A stretch of 64,000 nt of DNA from Verrucomicrobiia bacterium (GCA_030427505.1 JAUICH010000002.1:1-64000); one strand, 5' to 3'; counted from the stretch's first letter, positions 33,247 to 42,650 are shown. Program-made: numbers and translations. The notes: generated by a model not told the origin, from the letters alone.

Positions 33247-35454
33247 ATGTCCGACTTTAAGCTCAACTCAGAATACCGCCCGCAAGGGGACCAGGAGCAG
33301 GCTATCGCCAAGCTGGTGAAGTCCCTGCGCGCGGGAAACCTGCACCAGACCCTGCTGGGGGTGACCGGTTCCGGGAAGACCTTCACCATGGCCAACGTGG
33401 TCGCGGAGATCGGAAAGCCGACCCTGGTGATGAGCCACAACAAGACCCTGGCGGCTCAGCTCTATTCCGAGTTCAAGAACTTCTTCCCGGACAACGCGGT
33501 GGAGTACTTCGTGAGTTATTTCGACTACTACCAGCCGGAAGCCTACATCCCGCGCACGGACACCTACATCGAGAAAGATTCCTCCATCAATGACGAGATC
33601 GAGCGCCTCCGGCTTTCCGCGATGAGCTCGCTACTCACCCGGCAGGATGTGCTGGTGGTGGCCAGCGTGTCGTGCATATACGGCTTGGGTTCGCCGGAAG
33701 ACTACGAGGGCATGATGGTACCCCTGGCCGTGGGGCAGGAGATGGACCGGGACGAGTTGCTGGGCCGGCTGGTGAGCATTTTATACGAGCGCAATGACAT
33801 CGACTTCAGCCGCGGCAAGTTCCGCGTGCGGGGCGATGTGGTGGAAGTTTATCCGGCTTACTTGGACGAGGAAGCCATCCGCGTGGAATTTTTCGGAGAC
33901 GAGATCGAACGCATCTCCAATGTCGATCCCCTGACCGGCCACACCCGTGGGGAGTTGGACATGTACACGTTCTATCCCGCCAAGCAGTTCGTGACTCCGG
34001 CGGACAAGATGGCCATGGCCATCCGGGCCATTCGGGAAGAACTGAAAGAAGTCATCGACGCCTTTGAGAAGGAGGGGAAACTCCTGGAAGCCCAGCGTAT
34101 CAAGATGCGCACCGAGTACGACATCGAGATGATGCGGGAGATGGGCTTCTGTCAGGGCATTGAAAACTATTCCCGCCACCTGACGGGCCGCCCTCCGGGT
34201 TCGCGGCCTGGGACCTTGCTGGACTTTTTCCCGGAAGATTTCCTGCTGGTCGTTGACGAAAGCCACGCCTCCATCCCTCAGATCGGCGGCATGTATGAGG
34301 GCGACCGTTCGCGGAAAACGACGCTCGTGGACTTCGGTTTCCGCCTGCCCAGCGCCCTGGACAACCGCCCGCTGAAGTTCCCGGAGTTCATGGAACTGAC
34401 AAAGCAGAAAGTCTACGTGAGCGCCACGCCCGCGAAGTTTGAAATTCAAAACAGCCGGGCGGGAACCAAGGGGTACATCCCACACTCCCGCGAACGCATC
34501 GGGGAAGAAGAAACCATTCCGGAGCGGCTGCCGCGCATTTCCGGCAGCGCTCAGCCCGTGGAGGCCTTCGATCCCACCAAGCCCGGTACCGACCTGATCG
34601 TGGAGCAGATTATTCGCCCCACCGGACTGCTGGACCCCGTCATTACTCTGCGTCCGCTGAAGGGTCAGATCGACGAAACCATCGAACTGTGCCGTCAACG
34701 GATCGATAAAGAGGAGCGCGTGCTCATCACCACCCTGACCAAGCGGACCGCCGAAGACCTGACCGATTACCTGAGAAAGCTGGAACTGAAGGTTCGCTAC
34801 ATCCATGCGGACATCGATGCCATCGAACGCGTGGAAATCCTCCGGGCCCTGCGGGCGGCGGAGTTCGACATCCTGGTCGGCATCAACCTTCTCCGGGAAG
34901 GACTGGACCTGCCGGAGGTGAGCCTGGTCTGCATCTTGGACGCGGACAAGGAAGGTTACCTCCGTTCCGAGACCTCCCTCATCCAGACCGCCGGCCGCGC
35001 CGCCCGGCACGTGAATGGGGAAGTGGTGCTCTTTGCCGACAACATTACCAAGAGCATCCAGAGCCTCATCAACATCACCGAGTACCGCCGCGCCAAGCAG
35101 ATGGAGTACAACGAAAAGCACGGTATCACACCCCAGAGCGTGAAACGCGCCGTGCAGAAAAGTCTCCACGTCATCATGCGCGGGAAAGAGGTGGCCAGTT
35201 CCGTGGTCCGTGAATCCGGGGAAGATCCCGATGCCGTGGAGATCATCCGCGAACTCCAGGAGGAAATGCAGGAGGCCGCCCAGAAACTGGAATTCGAAAA
35301 AGCCGCCTTGCTCCGGGACCAGATCAACGAACTAAAACGGCAGGTGGGGATGCCGGTGGAAAAAGTGGGCCGCCAGAAGGGAAGCAAATCCTACAGCAGT
35401 GGTGGCGGGAGTAGGGGCGCGAAAGGCGGCCGGAAAAGCGCGCGGCGGTCTTGA
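33247..35454 (+). CDS. uvrB: Excinuclease ABC subunit B
   Basis: A 735-residue helicase-like damage-verification protein of nucleotide excision repair. The Walker A motif is GVTGSGKT (about 37-44), the damage-probing beta-hairpin is at [18 protein letters not shown], helicase motifs continue through AGRAARH, and the C-terminal UVR motif ([20 protein letters not shown]) binds UvrC. It is about 60 residues longer than E. coli UvrB, mostly in a Ser/Gly/Lys/Arg-rich tail after the UVR motif that resembles a disordered basic extension. UvrA is encoded 25 kb away, so the two are not in one operon. A strong terminator follows the stop. Confidence 0.97.
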   Translation: MSDFKLNSEYRPQGDQEQAIAKLVKSLRAGNLHQTLLGVTGSGKTFTMANVVAEIGKPTLVMSHNKTLAAQLYSEFKNFFPDNAVEYFVSYFDYYQPEAYIPRTDTYIEKDSSINDEIERLRLSAMSSLLTRQDVLVVASVSCIYGLGSPEDYEGMMVPLAVGQEMDRDELLGRLVSILYERNDIDFSRGKFRVRGDVVEVYPAYLDEEAIRVEFFGDEIERISNVDPLTGHTRGELDMYTFYPAKQFVTPADKMAMAIRAIREELKEVIDAFEKEGKLLEAQRIKMRTEYDIEMMREMGFCQGIENYSRHLTGRPPGSRPGTLLDFFPEDFLLVVDESHASIPQIGGMYEGDRSRKTTLVDFGFRLPSALDNRPLKFPEFMELTKQKVYVSATPAKFEIQNSRAGTKGYIPHSRERIGEEETIPERLPRISGSAQPVEAFDPTKPGTDLIVEQIIRPTGLLDPVITLRPLKGQIDETIELCRQRIDKEERVLITTLTKRTAEDLTDYLRKLELKVRYIHADIDAIERVEILRALRAAEFDILVGINLLREGLDLPEVSLVCILDADKEGYLRSETSLIQTAGRAARHVNGEVVLFADNITKSIQSLINITEYRRAKQMEYNEKHGITPQSVKRAVQKSLHVIMRGKEVASSVVRESGEDPDAVEIIRELQEEMQEAAQKLEFEKAALLRDQINELKRQVGMPVEKVGRQKGSKSYSSGGGSRGAKGGRKSARRS

Positions 35455-35463
35455 GTGCCGGCG

Positions 35464-35494
35464 GCCGGGTATCATTACCCGGCTTTTCTTTTTT
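35464..35494 (+). terminator. Intrinsic terminator after uvrB
   Basis: Perfect 8-bp stem gccgggta (35464-35471) and tacccggc (35476-35483) around tcat, followed by ttttctttttt (35484-35494), 10 bp after the uvrB stop. This is the clearest terminator in the window. Confidence 0.9.
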
Positions 35495-35542
35495 GATCAA
35501 AACCGCTAAGTCTTTGGCGTATTCAACAAAGACTTCCTCCCT

Positions 35543-36130
35543 ATGAAAACCGTCCCTCGCCTCCTTTCCTTCCTGTCCGCCGCCAGTCTGCTCGCGCTGG
35601 TGTCCTGTTCGACTCTCCAGTCCGAGTACTACGTGGGCGAACTGTCCCCGTGGAAAGACCGCGGCGAAGAAACTCCCACCGAGAAGCAGAGCATCTGGCA
35701 ATCCGGTGAAACGGTCTTCTTTGTCCACGCCGAGCCGGACGAGACCAAGCCGATGCTGGCTTCCACCATGATCTGGAATGGTGAGACCCAACAGTATGAG
35801 ATCAAGTCGTCCGAGTTGATCATGGGCAAATTGGACGACGCGGTGTTTCTAAACGTCAGGGAGGCTGGAGACGGTCTCTACACCATCTTGAGAATCGCGC
35901 CCACGACCGAGGACGGCGTCTTTGTGTTTTTCACCGTGAATACCGAGACGATCAAAGACCTCGCCGCTGCCGCAGGGATTCCCCTTGAGGAAAGCGGAAA
36001 CAATTACGTCCTGAAGCCAAACGGGGGCAAGGCGGAGCTGGACAAGTTCGTTGGCGAGCACATGAACGATCTCTTCAGCTACAGTGGCGCGGGCACCATC
36101 AAATGGATCAGTGGCGCGAAGCCGAAATAG
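35543..36130 (+). CDS. Hypothetical lipoprotein
   Basis: A 195-residue protein with a lipoprotein signal: hydrophobic residues 6-20 and the lipobox LVSC with Cys22. The mature part starts STLQSEYYVGELSPW. It is beta-rich and contains a repeated VFxF pattern (FVHAEPD and FVFFTVN), but I find no named family. It should be anchored in the outer or inner membrane facing the periplasm. It lies after the uvrB terminator in its own transcript and converges with a transporter gene at a shared hairpin. Confidence 0.75.
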   Translation: MKTVPRLLSFLSAASLLALVSCSTLQSEYYVGELSPWKDRGEETPTEKQSIWQSGETVFFVHAEPDETKPMLASTMIWNGETQQYEIKSSELIMGKLDDAVFLNVREAGDGLYTILRIAPTTEDGVFVFFTVNTETIKDLAAAAGIPLEESGNNYVLKPNGGKAELDKFVGEHMNDLFSYSGAGTIKWISGAKPK

Positions 36131-36155
36131 AGCCGGGCGGGAATGTCCCCGGCTC
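36130..36155. terminator. Hairpin shared by two converging genes
   Basis: Arms gagccggg (36130-36137) and cccggctc (36148-36155) around a 10-nt loop. It overlaps the lipoprotein stop codon and the last codon of the converging transporter gene. There is no T-run. Confidence 0.45.
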
Positions 36156-37779
36156 ACGGCTTGGGAGCCGCTGCGGCCGGCCCACTTTGCATCCACTCCG
36201 GCGGGTTATCCAAATCCACGTCGAACACCGCTGTCCCGATGGTGTAGAACAGGACGGTTATGACGAGCATTCCGATGATGTTCAGGAAGAAGCCGATTTT
36301 CACCATGTCGATAATGCGGACCCGGCCACTGCCGAACACGATGGCGTTGGGCGGGGTGGCCACGGGCATCATGAAGGCGCAGGACGCGGAGATGGTGGCG
36401 GGAATCATGAGGAGCAGGGGATTGGTCTTCACCGCCACGCCGATGGCGGCGAGGATGGGGAGAATCATTTCCGTGGTGGCCGTGTTAGACGTCAGCTCCG
36501 TCAAAAAGGTCAGGATGCCGCAGGTGGCCATGACCAGGAGGATGGCCGGCGTGTCGCTGAACTGAGCGAAGCCGCTCCCCACGTAGTCAGATAGCCCGGA
36601 TTCCTTGAAACCGCCCGCCAGGGCGAAGCCGCCGCCGAACAGCAAGACGATCTCCCACGGCACTTTGCGGATGACTTTCAGGTTCAGCAACGTGTCGGGT
36701 TTCCCGGTCTCCGGGTGCTTTCCGCCCGGAATGAAGAACAGCAGCAGCGCCATGGCGATGGCCACGGAAGCGTCGTCCAGCAGGGCGCCGCTCTCTCCCA
36801 GAAGGCCCGCCCAGCCGGGAATCGTAAACGCCGTGCCGATTTCCAGATCCGTCCGGAAGACCCAGAGCAGAGCGGTCAGCAGGAAAATCACCAGGATGCA
36901 GCCCTCCGCCCAGCGCATCTTACCCAGGGCCTGGTATTCCTTTTCGATCACGTCCGAGGTGATCTGCTGGCTTTTCGGGGTCCGGAAAAACACGAAGGAC
37001 AGCAGGAACCAGGCGACCGTCAGCATGATGAGGGTCAGTGGCACGCCCAGCAGCATCCACTGGCCGAAGCCGATGGGCGGCGCGTCAGGAAAGGTGTTCG
37101 CGAAGATGCGCCGGAACGACAGGTTTGGCGGCGTTCCCACCGGCGTGGCGATGCCGCCGATGCTGCACCCGTAGGCGATGCCCAGCAGCAGCGCGATGGA
37201 GAGGTTCTTGGTCGCTTTCTTCCCAAAGAGCGCCTCTTCCTCTTTTACAATGGCCAGGCCGATGGCCAGCATCATGATGGCCGTGGCCGTGTTGGAAATC
37301 CACATGGACAGAGCGGCGGAGGCCAGGACGAACCCCAGCACCAGCCGGGACGGGCTGCTGCCGATCACGCGAATGATGGAAAGGGCGATGCGCCGGTGGA
37401 GATTCCACTTCTCCATGGCCAGCGCGATGAGGAAGCCGCCGATAAAGAGGAAGATGGTGCTGTTTACGTACAACGGCGCGGTCGTTTTCCCGCTGGCGAT
37501 GCCGAGCAGGGGGAAAAGCACCAGAGGAATCAAGGCCGTGGCGGCCAGGGGGATCGCTTCCGAAATCCAGAAAACCGCCATCAGCACCGCCACGGCGGCC
37601 ATACGGGTGACCGAGGGGTTCTCCGGATCCAAATCGGCAAACAGGATTAGGCCGAGAAAAAGCGCCAGGCCCACGATCAGTCCCGCGAGTCTGCCCTTGC
37701 TGTAGGGAGAGGAGGTTTCGTCAGATGGGGCTGGGGCAGTTGGGGAAGAACTGGAAGGGGAGGGGGACGGTTTTTCCAT
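36154..37779 (-). CDS. Sodium/carboxylate symporter of the DASS/SLC13 type
   Basis: A 541-residue membrane protein with about 11-13 hydrophobic segments after a Ser/Pro-rich cytoplasmic N-terminus (1-27). Both DASS signature motifs are present: SNTATA near 162 and SNTATTEM near 440, which bind substrate and sodium. The transporters of this family take up succinate and other dicarboxylates, sometimes citrate or sulfate. The divergent neighbour is a Tat-exported protein of the dimethylformamidase group, with a 116-bp intergenic gap holding a palindrome, so they may be co-regulated. Dicarboxylate or a related organic acid is the likely cargo. Confidence 0.88.
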   Translation of the reverse strand: MEKPSPSPSSSSPTAPAPSDETSSPYSKGRLAGLIVGLALFLGLILFADLDPENPSVTRMAAVAVLMAVFWISEAIPLAATALIPLVLFPLLGIASGKTTAPLYVNSTIFLFIGGFLIALAMEKWNLHRRIALSIIRVIGSSPSRLVLGFVLASAALSMWISNTATAIMMLAIGLAIVKEEEALFGKKATKNLSIALLLGIAYGCSIGGIATPVGTPPNLSFRRIFANTFPDAPPIGFGQWMLLGVPLTLIMLTVAWFLLSFVFFRTPKSQQITSDVIEKEYQALGKMRWAEGCILVIFLLTALLWVFRTDLEIGTAFTIPGWAGLLGESGALLDDASVAIAMALLLFFIPGGKHPETGKPDTLLNLKVIRKVPWEIVLLFGGGFALAGGFKESGLSDYVGSGFAQFSDTPAILLVMATCGILTFLTELTSNTATTEMILPILAAIGVAVKTNPLLLMIPATISASCAFMMPVATPPNAIVFGSGRVRIIDMVKIGFFLNIIGMLVITVLFYTIGTAVFDVDLDNPPEWMQSGPAAAAPKP

Positions 37780-37827
37780 CGGGGCGGGTTGGGTTTTTGA
37801 GCGGGTTGAATCCTGGGGAGGTCATAC

Positions 37828-37839
37828 TGTTCTAGAACA
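37828..37839. promoter_or_regulatory. Perfect 12-bp palindrome in a divergent promoter
   Basis: The sequence TGTTCTAGAACA is a perfect palindrome centred in the 116-bp gap between the DASS transporter and the dimethylformamidase-like gene, 49 bp from one start and 57 bp from the other. It is a plausible operator for a dimeric repressor controlling both genes, but no regulator is encoded beside it. Confidence 0.45.
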
Positions 37840-37895
37840 AAGACCGTGATCTCAGCAAGAAAGCCTGTCACGATGCGGTCAAAACCCGCGAAACG

Positions 37896-39458
37896 ATGCA
37901 CAAGGACGGCACAACCCCCCCGGCCCGGCGCGACGTGCTGAAGGCCACCATGGCGGCTTCCGTGGGAGCTTTGGCTTCTGGCGCCGCGGCTAATAAGGCC
38001 TCCGCTCAGGCCGAAACCCTGGCCAAGGACGAACGCGACCAAACGCTCATCTCCCGCGAGAACGCGAGAGAAGGCGCGCGCGACTGGCAACTCACCCGCG
38101 TTCGACTGGACGAGCGGGCCGGATTCCGAACCTCGCTCATCGAGGGCTACTGCTCCAGGCAGTCCGTGGCGGCGGGAGACACCCTGGACATCATGGTGAG
38201 CACCCGCCCGGAGGAGAAGTTCACCATCGAGATTTTCCGCACAGGTTACTATGGCGGCCGGGGCGCGCGGCTCATGACCACCCTGGGGCCCTTCCAGGGC
38301 AAGGCACAGCCCGTGCCCGTGCCACAGGACGACCGCCGGCTCCACGAGTGCCAGTGGGAACCCGCCGTCTCCCTGACCATCCCCTCCGACTGGCCCAGCG
38401 GCGTTTACCTGGGCCGGCTCACCACGCTGAAGGACGCCACCGGCTACGGCTACTGGCAGAGCTATGTGGTCTTTATCGTGAAAGACGACCGGCCGGCGGA
38501 CATTTTGTTCCAATGCTCGGACAACACCTGGCAGGCCTACAACAAGTGGCCGTCCAACTTCTCCGTCTATACTCACCCGAAGGGGAACCAAGGCCCCTGG
38601 GCGGACGTCAGTTTTGACCGGCCCTACGCGAAGTACGCCCAGATTTACGAGAATCCCCAGTCCATGGGTTCGGGCGAGTGGCTGTGCTTCGAGTTCCCCT
38701 TCGCCTACTGGCTGGAGAAGGAAGGCTACGACGTCACCTACTGCTCGAACAGCGACCTCGTCACGCCGGACCGGGCGCTGAAGTGCAAGTCCTTCCTCAG
38801 CGTCGGGCATGACGAATACTGGGACATCCGGCAGTACGAAAGCGTGGTGAAGCTGCGGGAAGAAGGCGTGAACCTGCTCTTCTTTTCTGGGAACGCGGTC
38901 TGCTGGGTGAGCCCGCTGACGCCGAATGCCTCCGGCGTGCCCGCCCGCCGTATGTTCCGTGGCGGTCCCTATGGAGGGGATTACAAGTGGGCCACCGGGC
39001 GGGAAGAAAAACACGGCCCCTTCCCCCACCGGGGACCGGACGAAGGCTACCTGATGGGCTCGCGCAACGTGAGCCCCGTGAACGGCGCTGGGGACTGGGT
39101 CTGCGTGAAGCCGGAGCACTGGATGTTTGAAGGCACTGGAATGAAGAAAGGCGAAAGCGTGCCCGGTCTGATTGGCTGGGAGTATCACGGCGACCCTCCG
39201 AAAGATCTCCCGGGCTTGGAAGTCGTTGCCGCGGGCACCGCTCTGCAAGGGGGCGTGAATCCCCAGCAGTGGACCGCCACGATCTATCCGGGACCCAAAA
39301 AGAATTTCGTCTTCAACGCCTCCACCATTTTCTGGTGTCAGGACCTGGCCTCGCCGCCCGGCCACATGCTGCCGTGGTCTCACTGGGCCCGGCCCCACGG
39401 CCCGGACGACCGCGTTCAACGGATCACGAAAAACCTGATGGACCGGGCGATTTCCTGA
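37896..39458 (+). CDS. Tat-exported dimethylformamidase-large-subunit-like protein
   Basis: A 520-residue protein. The twin-arginine-type signal is RRDVLKATMAASVGALAS (11-28). The mature part matches the N,N-dimethylformamidase beta-subunit-like C-terminal domain, seen in FRTGYYGGRGAR, PSDWPSGVYLGRL, CSDNTWQAYNKWPSNFSVY and SVGHDEYWD. In dimethylformamidase this fold carries a mononuclear iron site, but I cannot confirm every ligand, and exported members have no established substrate. Export of a folded, probably metal-bearing protein explains the Tat signal. It is divergent from the DASS transporter and 41 bp upstream of the PmoA-like gene, so it may share a transcript with the latter. Confidence 0.82.
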   Translation: MHKDGTTPPARRDVLKATMAASVGALASGAAANKASAQAETLAKDERDQTLISRENAREGARDWQLTRVRLDERAGFRTSLIEGYCSRQSVAAGDTLDIMVSTRPEEKFTIEIFRTGYYGGRGARLMTTLGPFQGKAQPVPVPQDDRRLHECQWEPAVSLTIPSDWPSGVYLGRLTTLKDATGYGYWQSYVVFIVKDDRPADILFQCSDNTWQAYNKWPSNFSVYTHPKGNQGPWADVSFDRPYAKYAQIYENPQSMGSGEWLCFEFPFAYWLEKEGYDVTYCSNSDLVTPDRALKCKSFLSVGHDEYWDIRQYESVVKLREEGVNLLFFSGNAVCWVSPLTPNASGVPARRMFRGGPYGGDYKWATGREEKHGPFPHRGPDEGYLMGSRNVSPVNGAGDWVCVKPEHWMFEGTGMKKGESVPGLIGWEYHGDPPKDLPGLEVVAAGTALQGGVNPQQWTATIYPGPKKNFVFNASTIFWCQDLASPPGHMLPWSHWARPHGPDDRVQRITKNLMDRAIS

Positions 39459-39499
39459 GACGGCTCTTTCCTATCACTTCCCCGCCCCTACCGTGTTGC

Positions 39500-40474
39500 A
39501 TGAAAACCCCTGACAGAATCACCCTTGTCCGCCACCTGGCCGCCGTGGCGCTCGGCTTGTTTTTCGCTGCCTCGGGCCAACCGGCCCGGGCGGAGAGTTT
39601 CGTGATCGACGAAACGGAGGAAGGCTACCGGGTTTCGGAAGGCGGGAAGCCGGTGTTCTTCTACCAGCTGGCGCCGAAGTCCCTGGAGGGAAAGTGGAAG
39701 CGGGCGAACTATCTGCACCCGCTCCATGACTTGGACGGCGCGGTACTGACAGAAGACTTTCCGGAAGATCACCGCCACCATCGCGGAATCTTCTGGGCCT
39801 GGCACCAACTGATCGTCGATGGTCAGGCAGCAGGCGATTCCTGGGTCTGTGAGAACTTTGACTGGCGCCTCCTGGAAAGGGAAACCAAGACAAACGGTGA
39901 TGGAACGGTGGAGTTAGAAACCCGGTGGCATTGGATCTCCCGTCCGGGGGCTGACGAATCCGCCGAAGCCGTGCCCCTGGTGGCCGAAGACACCCGCGTC
40001 ACGGTCCATCCGGCGACACCCCGCTACCGGGCCATCGATTTTCAGATCGCCTTGCGAGCCCTGCGCGAGAACGTGCGCCTGGGCGGCTCCGATGACGTGA
40101 AAGGCTATGGCGGCTTTTCCACGCGGGTCCGGTTGCCGGAAGACCTGGCCTTTACCGGGGCGGTGGGCGAGGTGAAACCGGACAAGACCGCGGTGGTTGG
40201 CGGGGCCTGGATGAACCTTACCGGTTCGCTGGCGGAAGGCGGAGCGCCCGGCGGATTTGCGATTCTGCAGCATCCCTCTCTGCCCGGCTATCCTCAGCCC
40301 TGGATGCTGCGGGAAAAGAAAAGCATGCAGAATCCCCAGTGGCCCGGCCGGGAGCCGGTCCTCCTGCCCACGGACGAAGCGTTCATCCTACGCTACCGGC
40401 TCATCCTTCACCGGGGAGACTTAACTTCCGTGGAGTTGGACGCTCTCCAGGCGGACTACGCGTCAGCGCCTTGA
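39500..40474 (+). CDS. Secreted PmoA-like (DUF6807) protein
   Basis: A 324-residue protein with a signal peptide that starts at the ATG at 39500 (residues 1-31, ending ARAESF). The family signature is HPLHDLDGAVLTEDFPEDHRHHRGIF, in which the DHRHHRG stretch near 91-97 holds probable metal- or substrate-binding histidines, and GYGGFSTRVRLP follows. The family was named from a methane-oxidation locus but is abundant in carbohydrate-degrading bacteria. Its fold resembles sugar mutarotases. No reaction is proven. It is probably co-transcribed with the preceding gene. Confidence 0.86.
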   Translation: MKTPDRITLVRHLAAVALGLFFAASGQPARAESFVIDETEEGYRVSEGGKPVFFYQLAPKSLEGKWKRANYLHPLHDLDGAVLTEDFPEDHRHHRGIFWAWHQLIVDGQAAGDSWVCENFDWRLLERETKTNGDGTVELETRWHWISRPGADESAEAVPLVAEDTRVTVHPATPRYRAIDFQIALRALRENVRLGGSDDVKGYGGFSTRVRLPEDLAFTGAVGEVKPDKTAVVGGAWMNLTGSLAEGGAPGGFAILQHPSLPGYPQPWMLREKKSMQNPQWPGREPVLLPTDEAFILRYRLILHRGDLTSVELDALQADYASAP

Positions 40475-40565
40475 ATTGGCGAAAAGGCGAACGGACGGCA
40501 AGCCGCCGGGGAGCAAAGTTCGCTTATCACTGGACAAGAGGGGGCATGTGTTGAGGTTTTCTGCC

Positions 40566-41030
40566 ATGCGGCAATTCGCGGCAAAATCCCTGATCTCATT
40601 GGTGCTTCCGTTGGTCGTTAAGTGGGCGCGGCGGCAGGAAGCGCGCATCCTGGCCGAGGGGCGGACCCTGACCGTTTCGGAGGCCGCCTTCGCATCCTGG
40701 CTGGGGGTCTCAAATCCGGGGGAAATTCGCGTGCTCGAAATCGAGCAGATCCCCATGCCGGGAAAGGGGCTGCGGTGGATTGCCCGGCTGACCGGCTATC
40801 CTCATCAGCCGCCGGCCGGCATGGCCCTGGGAAGGGGGGTCTTCGTGAAGCAAAAACTGGCGAAACACCGGGAACTCGTGGCGCATGAGCTCGTTCATGT
40901 GGCTCAGTATCAACGCCTCGGCGGACTGGAATCCTTCCTGAAATGCTACCTGATGGAGTGCCTCATGCAGGGCTACGAAGGGGCGCCTCTCGAAATTGAG
41001 GCTCAAGAAAAAGCACAGGTTTTTGGGTAA
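40566..41030 (+). CDS. HExxH-motif protein of a conserved hypothetical family
   Basis: The ATG at 40566 has a gagg motif about 10 bases upstream; the longer frame from a TTG at 40476 is less convincing. The 154-residue protein contains a zincin-like motif, AHELVHVAQYQ, followed by LGGLESFLKCYL and EGAPLEIEAQ, whose last Glu could be the third metal ligand. Similar short proteins with HELVHV-Q occur widely as unnamed families resembling DUF4157. A protease role is therefore suggested by the motif but not shown. An N-terminal hydrophobic segment (about 6-17) may tether it to the membrane. Confidence 0.7.
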   Translation: MRQFAAKSLISLVLPLVVKWARRQEARILAEGRTLTVSEAAFASWLGVSNPGEIRVLEIEQIPMPGKGLRWIARLTGYPHQPPAGMALGRGVFVKQKLAKHRELVAHELVHVAQYQRLGGLESFLKCYLMECLMQGYEGAPLEIEAQEKAQVFG

Positions 41031-41052
41031 TGTCATGAAACGATATCGTCAT

Positions 41053-41068
41053 TGGCACCGTTTTTGCA
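41053..41068 (+). promoter_or_regulatory. Sigma-54-type (-24/-12) promoter
   Basis: The sequence TGGCAC at 41053-41058 and TTGCA at 41064-41068 matches the RpoN consensus, with GG and GC exactly 10 bp apart. Transcription would start near 41079, about 11 nt before the small gene at 41090. A 10-bp palindrome, acgatatcgt, at 41040-41049 lies just upstream and could contribute to activator binding. No RpoN or activator gene is in this window. Confidence 0.6.
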
Positions 41069-41089
41069 TGATCGTAAAGTTACTGTGTT

Positions 41090-41308
41090 ATGACGATCAG
41101 CATCCAAATAGAAGACCGCTCAATTGTCGTGACCCCCGAACCGGGAGCGCACGCCGCGCTCACGCGTGACCAATTGGAGCAAGCCATCCAGGCGCTCAAC
41201 GTAACCCAAAACTACCTTCAACAAACTCTAACCGATGTCCACGCGCCGTCGCCGCATGCCGGTCCGCGCTGGAAATTCACGGAGGAAAGCATGGAACTGC
41301 TCGGATGA
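41090..41308 (+). CDS. Small hypothetical protein behind a sigma-54-type promoter
   Basis: A 72-residue cytoplasmic protein, MTISIQIEDRSIVVTPEPGA at its start, that continues with a predicted helix (RDQLEQAIQALNVTQNYLQQTL) and ends WKFTEESMELLG. I recognise no family. The RpoN-like promoter 22 bp upstream of the ATG is the best evidence that it is real and tightly regulated. There is no Shine-Dalgarno sequence in the short leader. The following 300 bp show no convincing gene. Confidence 0.55.
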   Translation: MTISIQIEDRSIVVTPEPGAHAALTRDQLEQAIQALNVTQNYLQQTLTDVHAPSPHAGPRWKFTEESMELLG

Positions 41309-41606
41309 TCCCATCCGGCACGGAAACTGCACTTCACTCTCAACGATCTTTTGAACCAAAAGCGATGTTTTTCCGGGGGTCCGTCCCCGGTTTGCGGAGA
41401 CGGTCCTCCGGAAAGACGCTTCGCTGGGTTCGGATTAAGGGCTCTTTAGGCTCTTACCCGTGGCGCCGGAATAGGTGCCCTCGCCCGGTATCCGGTGATT
41501 GCTTTACCAAAAGGCGAGCCGACGGCTCGCGGGTGATTGGTTAGCCGGGGGTTTTCAACCTCTGGCGATTTCCAAAAACAGGCCTGCGCTGGAGGCGAGC
41601 GAATCT
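41309..41606. other. 298-bp gap with hairpins and a short direct repeat
   Basis: I see no gene here. A 7-bp stem (gcgagcc at 41514-41520 with ggctcgc at 41524-41530, loop gac) is flanked on both sides by ggtgattg, at about 41494-41501 and 41532-41539. That symmetric pattern resembles a small repeat element. An arginine-rich open frame from 41305 is not supported. Confidence 0.35.
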
Positions 41607-42383
41607 TCAGGCGGCGCTTTCAGGATCAACCTCCGGCTCAGGCGGGAGAGGAGCCGAGGTGGATTGGGAAACTGCCGCCCACTTCGTCCAGTGGCGGGGG
41701 AAGGCGAGGAACGCGATGGTGACCAACATGGCGAAGGCGAAGATGGCCCATCCAGGGTAGTTGACCCAGGGAGGCGTTTCCGAGTGGGGAAACTCTACTG
41801 GCAGGTCGATGAGGCCGTGGAGGACGGCTAGAAGCCACAGCGGAGTGCCGGCAAGCCGGGCGAGTCCGAACCCGAAACCGATAGGCAGCGCGAGGGTCGT
41901 TATCGATACGCCGTGGTTCACGTGACACGCGCCGAATAGGAGGGACGTGACGAGCAGTGCGACGGCTGGGCTCCATTGCTTACAGAGACTGAAGAGGTAG
42001 CCCCGAAAGATGAGTTCTTCGCCCAGCCCAATGAGCAGGCAGAAGAGGATGCCCAGGAGAACCTGTGAGCCGTTGTTAAGAGTGTGGGGTGGGCCCAGAG
42101 GGATGGGAACGATCGGGTTGGCGGCCCAGTTGAGGACGAGAAAGAGCCAGGGCAAGATCCACAGAAGGATGCGGGGAAGGGGGATGGGTATGCGGACTCG
42201 GGTGATTTCTCTGTCTTTCCAGTAGAGCCATCCATACAGGATCACTCCCGGCATTGTCGCGATGGACTGAGCGAGGAGTGGGGTGTCCCTGAAGTGTTGC
42301 GCGACGCCGAATCCGGCCAGCAAGTATGCCAGGAGACCCCCGACAATGGCGAGAATGCGGCCGAGATGGGTTTTGGGGGGCAT
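41607..42383 (-). CDS. CPBP family intramembrane glutamic endopeptidase
   Basis: A 258-residue protein with about seven hydrophobic segments. The start at 42383 (MPPKTHLGRI) is chosen because the upstream open frame is Arg/Pro-rich. The CPBP signature is present: EELIFR (122-127, motif 1), ACHVNHG with His154 (motif 2) and LHGLIDLP near 197 (motif 3). Family members are Rce1-like proteases or bacteriocin-immunity proteins that cut inside membranes. It is divergent from the pyruvyltransferase-like gene. The substrate is unknown. Confidence 0.86.
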   Translation of the reverse strand: MPPKTHLGRILAIVGGLLAYLLAGFGVAQHFRDTPLLAQSIATMPGVILYGWLYWKDREITRVRIPIPLPRILLWILPWLFLVLNWAANPIVPIPLGPPHTLNNGSQVLLGILFCLLIGLGEELIFRGYLFSLCKQWSPAVALLVTSLLFGACHVNHGVSITTLALPIGFGFGLARLAGTPLWLLAVLHGLIDLPVEFPHSETPPWVNYPGWAIFAFAMLVTIAFLAFPRHWTKWAAVSQSTSAPLPPEPEVDPESAA

Positions 42384-42650
42384 GTCAGGGTGGGAGTTCC
42401 AGAGCCACGGCGCCTTCGCCGGGGTCCGCGGTGTCGAGTGTCGAGAGTCCGGCGGAATCGGATAAAGGACGAATTCGCCGATGGGTCTTGAGTAAAGATT
42501 ACCGTGCCTGGGCGCGAGGATAAACGATAGCCGGTTGGGAATTTGCTTTCTTGGTAGGTTTTCGATCCTGCCGGTGCTTCCGCGCGAAACCGTCGCGTGA
42601 GGCGCAAATCGGGTTTTCAACCGGACGGTTTGTCGTAGATTGGCCGTCCC

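Noticed and set aside
41305-41544. Arg-rich open frame whose ATG overlaps the stop of the small sigma-54 gene
   Set aside because: Although ATGA overlap looks like coupling, the composition is Arg/Ser/Gly-rich, there is no domain, and it covers a hairpin flanked by direct repeats.
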